In this document: positions 52,823-60,171 of the stretch, piece after piece
Layout: the number at the start of each line of letters is the position of its first letter
How positions within the stretch are numbered: position 1 is the stretch's first letter
DNA from: Actinomycetota bacterium
GTDB taxonomy: Bacteria; Actinomycetota; Geothermincolia; Geothermincolales; RBG-13-55-18
DNA length: 60,171 nucleotides
Assembly (NCBI GenBank): GCA_016931915.1
Contig: JAFGDU010000134.1
Coordinates: 1 to 60,171 of the forward strand
Direction: 5' to 3'
The notes under the pieces: generated by a model
The model's input: only the letters and a program-made list of their open reading frames with translations
Told to the model about the DNA's origin: nothing
The model's database searches: none
Translations under genes and position numbers: made by a program

Positions 52823-53911
52823 TCAAGCCCATCGCCCGAATATCTTCTCGAGCTCGTCTACCGTTCTTTCCCATTCGAATCGCTGGACGTACTCGTGGCC
52901 GGCCCTGGCCATCTCCTGCCGCCTGGGCTCGTCCCGCAACAGACCAACTAGGGCTTCCGCCATATCCCTCGGTTCTCCGGGCTCCACCACGCAGGCAGTC
53001 ACTCCCGGGATCGTGTAATCGGACACCGCTCCTACCCTGGTGGCTACGCAGGCAATCCCACAAGCCATCGCCTCCATGGGAGGACGGCCGAACCCCTCCG
53101 TGTGGCTGGGGAAGAGGAAGATGTCGAGGGAATTGTAGATCTCTCTCAGCTGGTCGCCATGCGGTGAGCGGTGGTACTCGACGCCACCGATCTGCTCCAG
53201 CACCTTCGCATCTTCCTTGGTCGGCTCCTCTCCAAAGATCACAATAGCAACGTCAGGGTATTCCACCCTGACCATGGAAACAGCGAGCAGCCCGTCCTCC
53301 ATTCCCTTCCACTTGTTGAGGCGATACATCAACCCCAGCCGCTTCGGCGCATGGGCCGCAAAACCCCCTCTCTCCAAGTAGAATATCTCTTTGTTCACGC
53401 CGTTTGGAAGGGGCCCCATGACCTCCACATCGAATTTCTCCTCGATAAAATCCTTCAGCCACGTGGAAGTAGTAATACGATGGACGGGAAGGGTATAGGT
53501 GCTGTTTACTACTTCCTCCGGACCTCCCCACGTCTCGTAGTGTCTTATGAAATAGAACTTTTCCCCTTTCTCCCGCCCATATCCATTGACGGTAAGGGCA
53601 TTCTCCCACCACGTGGCCACGACGATATCTGCATCAGGGATGTATCTCTCCGCGAGGGAAGGTACTCTGATCAGGCGAGCCTCCAGCCCAAACCAGTCAA
53701 GTTCGTTCTTTGTCCGCAGGTTGGCCATCGCCTTCAGCAACCTGCCCGCGGTCTTCTTTACGTTCGTCGGCGAATACCCTCCTCTGCCGGGGATCACGGG
53801 ATAGATGACGTTTACCTCGTGCCCCCTCCCCTGCAGGCGGTTGGCCAACTCCAAAGTAGACGACACTCCCCCTCCGAGTTTCAGCGAAGGAAGGAGGAAG
53901 TTTATCTTCAT
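52823..53911 (-). CDS. Glycosyltransferase family 4
   Basis: A 362-residue GT-B enzyme. MKINFLLPSLKLGGGVSSTL is the acceptor-domain start, YRLNKWKGMEDGLLAV opens the donor half, and HTEGFGRPPMEAMACGIACV is the E-x7-E motif. The ATG at 53911 gives the conserved N-terminus; an upstream GTG at 53926 is possible. Follows the methyltransferase gene on the same strand. Confidence 0.9.
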   Translation of the reverse strand: MKINFLLPSLKLGGGVSSTLELANRLQGRGHEVNVIYPVIPGRGGYSPTNVKKTAGRLLKAMANLRTKNELDWFGLEARLIRVPSLAERYIPDADIVVATWWENALTVNGYGREKGEKFYFIRHYETWGGPEEVVNSTYTLPVHRITTSTWLKDFIEEKFDVEVMGPLPNGVNKEIFYLERGGFAAHAPKRLGLMYRLNKWKGMEDGLLAVSMVRVEYPDVAIVIFGEEPTKEDAKVLEQIGGVEYHRSPHGDQLREIYNSLDIFLFPSHTEGFGRPPMEAMACGIACVATRVGAVSDYTIPGVTACVVEPGEPRDMAEALVGLLRDEPRRQEMARAGHEYVQRFEWERTVDELEKIFGRWA

Positions 53912-53955
53912 AACTCTACCTACCACAATCCTTCAGGCTCTTTCCGCCAGCTCCC

Positions 53956-54585
53956 TCATGGACCGGATTTCTTCAAAACGAAAAAGCGGTGGCAGGGATG
54001 CTCGAAGACCCTGAAGGTGTTATTGATCTTGAAATCGGCCTCAGCGATATCGCGATAAATATCGCGCAGGGAAGAACCGGCCAGACCGATCTCCCAGAGG
54101 TGAGAGACTCCGGCCTGCCTGTAACGCCTAGCCACCTTAGGGAAGGAGATTACTTTCCTATATACACCGATCCGGGGGACCTGTAAAAAGACGCGGTAAT
54201 AACTATAGCGGTCAGGTAACGACATCACGGCATGTGACCTGGTTACCCTGAATATCTCGTTGAGTGCCCGCGGAAAATCCGTATAGGGTAGATGCTCCAG
54301 AACCTGACAGCAGGATACAACGTCGAACGAGCCGTCCGGGAACGGGAGATCCCTCACGTCACCTATCATGTCCGGACACAGATCTTCATCGCAATCGATG
54401 GTTATCGTCTCAACTCCCCTCGACCCCAGATACCAGCAAATCAGGCCATTACCCTTGCCGATCTCGAGAACCTTTCCAGGTCTCAATCTCATGATCTCGT
54501 TAAGCTGGTGCCAGTAGCTGCCGAAACGACCTTCCGTATCATATGAATCGCTCAGGTAATGCTCCCGACCTGCATCCGTTTTCAA
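53956..54585 (-). CDS. Class I SAM-dependent methyltransferase of the glycan locus
   Basis: A 209-residue enzyme. Motif I is KVLEIGKGNGLICWYLGSRG, the acidic motif II is TITIDCDEDL, and VVSCCQVLEHLPY is the post-I strand of type 11 methyltransferases. The TTG start overlaps the stop of the upstream GT4 (TTGA at 54582-54585). It probably methylates a sugar or glycan terminus; the target is inferred from context. Confidence 0.87.
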   Translation of the reverse strand: MKTDAGREHYLSDSYDTEGRFGSYWHQLNEIMRLRPGKVLEIGKGNGLICWYLGSRGVETITIDCDEDLCPDMIGDVRDLPFPDGSFDVVSCCQVLEHLPYTDFPRALNEIFRVTRSHAVMSLPDRYSYYRVFLQVPRIGVYRKVISFPKVARRYRQAGVSHLWEIGLAGSSLRDIYRDIAEADFKINNTFRVFEHPCHRFFVLKKSGP

Positions 54586-55802
54586 CCTGACCTCCAGTTT
54601 CTTAACCGCCTAATCCCCTGTTTCACCTCTCGCTCTTCCACAGTCTTGAGGAGAAGTGAGTCCAGGCTGTCTGTTATCTCTTCCCGGCAGTAGACTTCAC
54701 TCCACCTGGCGAATGCCTCACGGCCCAGGCGCTCAGCTTCCTCCGGGTCCTCGATAAGGCGCAGTATCTGCCTTGAAAGCTCCTCTATATCACCAGGCTC
54801 AACGAGCACGCCGCAGCCATTCAGAACCAGTGGGAGGTCACCACAGGAAGTCGCGATTATCGGTTTGGCCGCCGCCATGGCATCGAAGACTTTTGCCGGT
54901 ATCTGTCCCATGCTTGCTGGTCCCGCCGTTTGCGGTATGACCACCAGGTCGGCCAGCTCCAGCAGCTCTCCGACTCTATCGATAGGTTGCGTTTCCAGGG
55001 GCACGAAATTGCTCCCAAGTATTCTCTCTCCTTTCTCTCTCAATTCGCGGCAGTACCCGTCATTACTGATCATCCCGACTATCATGAGGATAACATCCTC
55101 GCGCTCCAGGGCTTTCACGGCTTCTATCAAGACCTCCAGCCCCTTGTGCCTGCGCGGCGTCCCCAGGAACATGACGATATACTGCCCTTCAATCACCCCA
55201 AGGTCTTCCCTGGAAAACTCGCGCTCGCGATGCTCGTGGCAGAGTTCCCTGGACACCCGGCCGTGGTAAACCAGCGTGCCCCCGTAGATTGACTGCAGGA
55301 AGTGATTGGACACCGTGACGGCATCCGCCAGGGGCACCAGTTTCTCCGACAACCAGGCATTTATGTATGCATCACGGTTCAGGGGGAACAGCATCGAATA
55401 GAGAATCCCCCTCATCTTCCCCGTGGCGGAACGGCGCAGGAAATTCTCCTTGGCCAAGCCTTTTTCCCAATCGTCTACGTCCAGCACCAAAGCCTTCCTC
55501 TTCAACAACTTGCATATGATTCCGATCCCCAAGCTGGAAAACAGGGGTTTGCATGCGAATATTATATCGCCGTCAATGAGTTTAAAGAGTCCCGCCATCC
55601 TCAAGTATCCCATGGGCAACTTACCAAGCCTTACCGGGTCGATCTCTATCTCCTCCTGATCAGCGAGCGGCGGCCAGATTGCCTTGCCTAAAAGGGGGCC
55701 GACGATCTTGACATCATGGCGTTCTTTGATCGCCACGGCCAGCAAATACGGTCTCAGCAGGCTGTTTGCTGATAGATCAGCGGCGATGAATGTCACCTTC
55801 AA
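54582..55802 (-). CDS. Glycosyltransferase family 4
   Basis: A 406-residue GT-B-like enzyme: VTFIAADLSANSLLRPYLLA at the start, IVMFLGTPRRHKGLEVLIEA in the donor half, and IPAKVFDAMAAAKPIIATSC replacing the strict E-x7-E motif. It is coupled to the methyltransferase downstream. TTG start; a GTG two codons later is possible. Confidence 0.87.
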   Translation of the reverse strand: MKVTFIAADLSANSLLRPYLLAVAIKERHDVKIVGPLLGKAIWPPLADQEEIEIDPVRLGKLPMGYLRMAGLFKLIDGDIIFACKPLFSSLGIGIICKLLKRKALVLDVDDWEKGLAKENFLRRSATGKMRGILYSMLFPLNRDAYINAWLSEKLVPLADAVTVSNHFLQSIYGGTLVYHGRVSRELCHEHREREFSREDLGVIEGQYIVMFLGTPRRHKGLEVLIEAVKALEREDVILMIVGMISNDGYCRELREKGERILGSNFVPLETQPIDRVGELLELADLVVIPQTAGPASMGQIPAKVFDAMAAAKPIIATSCGDLPLVLNGCGVLVEPGDIEELSRQILRLIEDPEEAERLGREAFARWSEVYCREEITDSLDSLLLKTVEEREVKQGIRRLRNWRSG

Positions 55803-55887
55803 CCCTGTCCCCTCCGAATATTTATAATGCGGATCCGGCCTGTGCGCTGTTCCCTGCCGCTGTCTACATTATCTATTGCGGCGGTGC

Positions 55888-58038
55888 TCACATGCGACTC
55901 TCGTCACCGTTTTGAATAAGAAGAAGCAGCAATTCCTCGTTCAAGACCGTGCGCCTGGACGGCCTGTGCTCGAAGCTCTTCTCCAGGCTCTCCTCCTGGA
56001 ACCGGTACTCGGACACCAGTTCCGCACGCAGGGGCTCGACCAGGCCTATATGATCCCCGGAAGCCTGGGGCCGCCATAAAAGGTAGATCGGCCTCTCTTC
56101 AAAGCCGAAGTCAGCGAGGAGATGCAGGAAATCCTCCTCCCCGAGTATGGAGTTGTCCTTCAGCCATGCGTTCTCGACCCCGTACATGCTTCGCAAGGGG
56201 GACCCGAAAAGGTCACCGAGGTTGTAATCCATTATCAAAGTACCCCCATCTTCCACGTCTGCGGCTATCTCCTCGCACAGTTCCACCTGGTTCCCGCTCT
56301 CGTTCAATCCGAAGATGGGAATGGAGGCGTTGACGGAGAAGAACAGCAGGTAGAGAACGAAGCCAAGGGCTAAGATGCTGCTGATCCTGCGCGCCAGGAG
56401 AGGCCTCCCGCCGATCTCGAAGAACCCCGCGATGTCGACCAGGCTCTCGAGGCCATAGATGATCGCCATGACCGCCATGGCGAACACCACCGGAACGAGC
56501 CTGCGCATGACCAGTATATGCATGGGCATGGCCCGCATGTTCCAGGCGTAGAACAGCAGGTATGCAAAACCTATGAAGCCCAGCGTGTGCTCGCCGAACC
56601 CACGGCGGCGGGTGAACCAGGTCCCGTAGCCCGCGAATACGGCCGCCACTCCCGCGAAAGAGAGATACCACGCCCATCTTACGAGGTTCTGGTCCATGTA
56701 ACTCGGTCCCGTGATCTCCTTGATAAAGCCGTAGCCGACGATCTCCTCCGCCCCCAGCGGCCGTATGAAATACAGGTAGACGAAGATCCCGCACAGCACC
56801 ACCCAGACCGCAGGGACCCATATCGATCTTGCCCCCGTAAGCTTCCGGACGAGTTTCTCCAACCTTTTACCGCATATAATGGCCATGAGAACCGCCGCGG
56901 CGAGCAGAATCCCGAGCAACAACACCCAGGACGGCGAACCGAGGAAGCTCTTCCATACGGACTGGAAGTAAACGCGCGAGAAAAGGAGGCCGGCCAGCAC
57001 GGACAGTGCAGCGCCGGCCGAGAGAAGCGCCAGGAACCAGCGGTCATCGGAGGTCGTTCCTCCCGAGAGCTGCCTTGCCAGGTAACACAATGCTATGGGT
57101 GCGAGGACGAAGATGAAATCGACGCGGCAGAGAAACCCCAGGGTGAAAAAGAACGCCGCCAGTACCGCCAGGCCCCTTCCCCCTGCCCTTCCACCAGCCT
57201 GCAAGTAAGCGAGAAGGCAGAGCGCTGCGGATATGAAAAGAAAGATGTTCATCATCTCCGACGTGGTGTAGTGCGCAAAGTACATCACCAGCGGCGAGAG
57301 GGCGAAGAGCACGGCCGCTGCTATCGCCCATCTCGCGCCGAGCAGTCTGCGCGCCAGGAGGAAGAAACCCCACAGAGCCAGCAAGGCCACGATGGTGATC
57401 GCCCAGTACTGGGCGGATACACCGAGAAAAGACGCGAAGGCCGCCATCAGCGAAGGCCACAGATAATAGAACCAGGGGCGCATCGTGCCACTGTCGAAGT
57501 CGTCGATGAGATAGAACTGGTTCTCGAAGTATACTGGTGATGCGGTGCGTTTCTCCTCCTGGTAATAGAGCAGGTCGCGGCGCTCTTCCTGCACTTCGGA
57601 AGCTACCCGGTTCTCGACGGATAGCTCCCCTTCCTCCTCTATGTGCGCTGCGATGTTCGCGTATACGCCTACGTCAGACCAGCCGAAGACGATGCGCCAG
57701 GGCGGGGCGAACAGCACCAGGGCGATGACGACTATCGCCAGGGCGAGGGATAAATCCCGGGCCTTCAGCCTCTTCAGCCGGCCGGCCCTGCGCCTCGCGG
57801 CCAGTGCCAGCGCGATGCTGGTCAGGCCCCATGCCAGCAACAGCGCAACCAGGTTGTAGGCGGAGAATAGGGCCAGCACCAGCGCCCACAGCGAGAGTAT
57901 CCCCGTTCCCAGGGCAAAAGCGAGATAGAGCCTCTCTCCGTTGTCGAGGGTATTCTCCCCCCTGTCGCACAGGGACACGCCCAGCCAACCGGGGATGAAG
58001 ATGATGAGCGCAAGGGAGAGGGCGCGCAGAACGATCAA
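55888..58038 (-). CDS. Large multi-pass membrane protein, GT-C-like
   Basis: A 716-residue protein with about 16 membrane helices and a soluble C-terminal part of about 130 residues. The first outer loop carries GWSDVGVYANIAAHIEEEGE, again an acidic site as in GT-C transferases. The true start is a TTG at 58038 with GGAAGG before it, overlapping the stop of the GT2 gene (TTGA at 58035-58038); the frame is open much further upstream but there overlies the GT2 gene. Probably a membrane sugar transferase for the glycan; substrate unknown. Confidence 0.8.
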   Translation of the reverse strand: MIVLRALSLALIIFIPGWLGVSLCDRGENTLDNGERLYLAFALGTGILSLWALVLALFSAYNLVALLLAWGLTSIALALAARRRAGRLKRLKARDLSLALAIVVIALVLFAPPWRIVFGWSDVGVYANIAAHIEEEGELSVENRVASEVQEERRDLLYYQEEKRTASPVYFENQFYLIDDFDSGTMRPWFYYLWPSLMAAFASFLGVSAQYWAITIVALLALWGFFLLARRLLGARWAIAAAVLFALSPLVMYFAHYTTSEMMNIFLFISAALCLLAYLQAGGRAGGRGLAVLAAFFFTLGFLCRVDFIFVLAPIALCYLARQLSGGTTSDDRWFLALLSAGAALSVLAGLLFSRVYFQSVWKSFLGSPSWVLLLGILLAAAVLMAIICGKRLEKLVRKLTGARSIWVPAVWVVLCGIFVYLYFIRPLGAEEIVGYGFIKEITGPSYMDQNLVRWAWYLSFAGVAAVFAGYGTWFTRRRGFGEHTLGFIGFAYLLFYAWNMRAMPMHILVMRRLVPVVFAMAVMAIIYGLESLVDIAGFFEIGGRPLLARRISSILALGFVLYLLFFSVNASIPIFGLNESGNQVELCEEIAADVEDGGTLIMDYNLGDLFGSPLRSMYGVENAWLKDNSILGEEDFLHLLADFGFEERPIYLLWRPQASGDHIGLVEPLRAELVSEYRFQEESLEKSFEHRPSRRTVLNEELLLLLIQNGDESRM

Positions 58039-58949
58039 GCCCCTTCCCGCCTTTCCCTCGATGCCCTTGTCCTCTGGATGAGGAGAGAGAGGACGAACCT
58101 CCCCGCCAGGCCTGCGAGTACCAGCGGCATGAGCAGCATCCCCTTCCAGCCACGGTAGCGCCTGCGGAAGAAGAGGAACATGCTGCGGTGATGGTGGTAG
58201 AGCATGCGCACCGACTGCTGGGAACTGGTCCTGCCGATATGGTGGATGAGGCGCAGCGCGGGATCGTATACCATGCGATATCCCGCCTCCCGCAAGCGCC
58301 AGCATATATCCACGTCCTCCACGTACATGAAATAATCCTCGTCGAAGCCTCCCACCCGTTGCGCCGCCTCCCGGCGCAGCAGCATCGCCGCGCCGGATAC
58401 CCAGTCTACGTCCGTTGCGCGATCGCGGCACATGTCCTTCATCTGGTAAGACCTGGTAAGCGGGTTGCCGGGCCAGACGTCCCCCAGGAAGCCGTGCACC
58501 AGGTTCTCGAACATGGAGGGGAAGCGGCGGCAGGACATCTGCACGCTGCCGTCGCTGTTCAGGACCATGGGACCCAGGGCGCCGATGTCCGGGGTTTCGT
58601 CCATGCGCTCCAGGACGGCCTCCAGACCTCCGGGGGTTCTGCTGCCGTCTTCCTTCACGCAAACCATGTGCTGCGGCGTAAACTCCACGTCGCTGTTGAG
58701 GATGAAGATATAGGGTTCTTCCGTCGCCCCGATGCCACGGTTGCAGGCGGAAGCGTAACCGGGATTCCCGGGATTGTCCACCAGCCTTGCCCACGGGAAC
58801 TCGCTTTTTACCATCTCCCTGCTGCCGTCGGTGGAGCCGTTATCTACGACGACCGTCTCTACCACCGGGAATTCCCTGCACACGGACTCCAGGCATGCGC
58901 GCAGGTCAGACGCCGTATTGTAGTTTACGATGACCAGGGCAACCCTCAC
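58035..58949 (-). CDS. Glycosyltransferase family 2, rhamnosyltransferase-like
   Basis: A 304-residue GT-A enzyme: ALVIVNYNTASDLRACLESV, VVVDNGSTDGSREMV and FILNSDVEFTP contain the nucleotide-sugar and metal-binding acidic residues, and GGFDEDYFMYVEDVDICWRL is the ED-motif region seen in rhamnosyl- and galactofuranosyl-transferases. The GTG start at 58949 overlaps the previous stop (GTGA). With GDP-deoxyhexose genes nearby, a rhamnose-type donor is plausible. Confidence 0.9.
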   Translation of the reverse strand: MRVALVIVNYNTASDLRACLESVCREFPVVETVVVDNGSTDGSREMVKSEFPWARLVDNPGNPGYASACNRGIGATEEPYIFILNSDVEFTPQHMVCVKEDGSRTPGGLEAVLERMDETPDIGALGPMVLNSDGSVQMSCRRFPSMFENLVHGFLGDVWPGNPLTRSYQMKDMCRDRATDVDWVSGAAMLLRREAAQRVGGFDEDYFMYVEDVDICWRLREAGYRMVYDPALRLIHHIGRTSSQQSVRMLYHHHRSMFLFFRRRYRGWKGMLLMPLVLAGLAGRFVLSLLIQRTRASRERREGA

Positions 58950-59920
58950 CGGCCCTTCCTCCTCGCCAGGCCGGCCAGGTATCCGGCCATCTTCGCGCCG
59001 TCGATGGCCAGCATGAGCAGGGAGATACAGGGCACCGCCGCGACCTTCTCCCTGGCCGGCCGCCCCTCCAGGTAAGAGGGGATGCGCAGCCAGCGCCTGC
59101 CGGTATAGAGGGCGGCGGCGGCGGCAGTCGGTGCGGCCAGGCGCCTGCCCCGCGGTGACGCGATGCAGAAAGCAAGCCACCCGTAGGTGCCGAAACGCAA
59201 AAGGTGGCGTTGGAGATACATCCCGGCCTCTCCATCCCCCCTGGCATATAGGAAATACTGGCGCAGCAGCGCTCTCAGGTTCCGCCTCATCCTCCAGTAC
59301 ACGAGCGCGTCCTTGGCCACGGTATATTTTATACCCAAATATTTCCATGTATGGTTGAAGTACATGTCCTCGCCTATCTCGAGCCAGTCAGGGTAGCCGC
59401 CGGCCGCCTCCCACACCTCGCGCCGGAAAGCCAGGGAGCGCGATGAGGGCATGAAGTGCCCCGCACGTACCTCCCAGGGAAGCGGCAACGTGGTGCAGGC
59501 GGAGACCTCCTCGAAGAAGCCGGCGGTGAGTGGGCGGTAGAACCCGGCCACCAGCTCGGTCCCGGGGTCTTGCTCAAAGGGTGCCATGAGCCTCTCGAGC
59601 CAGTAGGGAGAGAGCACGCAGCCGGCATCGGTGACGGCTATGATGCCGCCGCAGGCAAGGGCGATGGCCCGGTTCCTGCCACTGGCTATATTGCACCCCT
59701 CGCATACCTCTACGCGCACCTCGCAGGGTGCCGACCCCGCCAGTGAGCGCAGTTGCTCCAGGGTTCCGTCCCGGGAGCCTCCGTCGACCACCACTATCTC
59801 GTCCGGCGGCCGCGACTGCCCTACGATGCTTGTCCACCACTCCGCCAGGTTGCCAGCCTCGTTGAGCACGGTGGCCACCAGGCTTACTGCGCAGCTCCCC
59901 TCTTTACCCTCCGCCGCCAT
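58946..59920 (-). CDS. Glycosyltransferase family 2
   Basis: A 324-residue GT-A enzyme: SLVATVLNEAGNLAEWWTSI, EIVVVDGGSRDGTLEQL and IIAVTDAGCVLSPYWLERL in the catalytic domain, then a less conserved C-terminal part with a hydrophobic segment near residue 305 that may touch the membrane. It lies upstream of, and is coupled to, the second GT2. Confidence 0.9.
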   Translation of the reverse strand: MAAEGKEGSCAVSLVATVLNEAGNLAEWWTSIVGQSRPPDEIVVVDGGSRDGTLEQLRSLAGSAPCEVRVEVCEGCNIASGRNRAIALACGGIIAVTDAGCVLSPYWLERLMAPFEQDPGTELVAGFYRPLTAGFFEEVSACTTLPLPWEVRAGHFMPSSRSLAFRREVWEAAGGYPDWLEIGEDMYFNHTWKYLGIKYTVAKDALVYWRMRRNLRALLRQYFLYARGDGEAGMYLQRHLLRFGTYGWLAFCIASPRGRRLAAPTAAAAALYTGRRWLRIPSYLEGRPAREKVAAVPCISLLMLAIDGAKMAGYLAGLARRKGR

Positions 59921-59921
59921 C

Positions 59922-60171
59922 CTACTCTCCCCCCATCACCTGGTCGTACACCTGCAGGACCTCGCCAGCGGCCCTCTCCCACGTGAAGGCGCGGGCTCTC
60001 TCCCTCCCTTTCTCCACCATGCCGGCACGCAGGGCGTCATCTGAGATAACGGCCTCGACTCTGGCGGCTATCTCCGCGGGGTCGAGTGGGTCCTCCAGGA
60101 GCAGGGCCGCGTCCCCGACCACCTCGGGCAGGGAGGATCTGCTGGAAGTGATCACCGGCACCCCGCATGCC
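59922..60171 (-). CDS. Glycosyltransferase family 4, C-terminal part (runs off the window)
   Basis: Only the last 83 residues are in the window. GMPVITSSRSSLPEVVGDAA follows the E-x7-E region in GT4 enzymes, and RARAFTWERAAGEVLQVYDQ is the usual C-terminal helix. The N-terminus lies beyond 60171. It ends one base before the start of the next GT2 gene. Confidence 0.85.
   Translation of the reverse strand, partial: ACGVPVITSSRSSLPEVVGDAALLLEDPLDPAEIAARVEAVISDDALRAGMVEKGRERARAFTWERAAGEVLQVYDQVMGGE

Noticed and set aside
52804..52832. Bidirectional terminator between flippase and GT4
   Set aside because: ATGGGC and GCCCAT could pair, but no T tract follows on either strand and the structure lies partly in the coding end.
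58039..58794. Upstream extension of the 716-residue membrane protein
   Set aside because: It overlies the GT2 gene. A TTG at 58038 with a ribosome-binding site starts the hydrophobic protein.

Overview
The window is GC-rich, densely packed bacterial chromosome, mostly on the minus strand. It most likely comes from a deep-branching Actinomycetota lineage. Three things suggest this. The murI / metallo-beta-lactamase / rph / rdgB block matches the mycobacterial order murI-Rv1339-rph-rdgB. The order smpB-ssrA with ctpA, ftsX, ftsE, prfB, secA and hpf nearby is typical of Gram-positive bacteria. A structured RNA precedes hpf, a position where the raiA RNA motif has been reported in Bacillota and Actinomycetota. 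TTG and GTG starts are common, and many genes are coupled by 4-base ATGA, GTGA or TTGA overlaps. The assignment is inferred from content and synteny, not from a tree.

Layout. 1-8 kb: a hemolysin III membrane protein, a radical SAM protein, a TrkH potassium transporter coupled to an exported OB-fold protein, an unknown 208-aa protein, tRNA-Pro and tRNA-Gly, a methyltransferase and a SRPBCC protein. 7-10 kb: rdgB, rph, an Rv1339-like phosphodiesterase and murI. 10-13 kb: a GMC flavoprotein with a small partner, and a metallo-hydrolase. 13-15.4 kb: two tandem membrane sensors that stop right after their HAMP segment. 15.5-30 kb is a housekeeping core: smpB, tmRNA, a dodecin, a carboxy-terminal protease, ftsX/ftsE, a split transketolase, a PHP phosphoesterase, prfB with its programmed +1 frameshift, secA, two coupled HD-domain membrane proteins, and hpf behind a structured leader RNA and a terminator. 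30-36 kb: comF, a sugar nucleotidyltransferase, mtnA, a haloalkane-dehalogenase-like gene broken by an amber codon, and a repeat array. 36-60 kb: ahcY followed by a large surface-glycan locus.

The glycan locus holds two sugar-1-phosphate nucleotidyltransferases, two GDP-mannose-dehydratase/reductase-type epimerases, many family 2 and family 4 type glycosyltransferases, two multi-pass glycosyltransferase-like membrane proteins, a Wzx-type flippase, a methyltransferase and an asparagine-synthetase-like protein whose catalytic Cys2 is Ser. Together they look able to make GDP-deoxyhexose donors, assemble a decorated lipid-linked glycan and export it. Embedded in it is a coupled module with a 506-aa single-pass exported protein and a 92-aa membrane protein that I do not recognise.

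The points most worth following are the raiA-type RNA and terminator ahead of hpf, a palindromic intergenic repeat family seen at two loci, the output-less HAMP pair, the SPY variant of the RF2 codon-reading motif, the Cys-less asparagine synthetase homolog, and the unknown glycan module.
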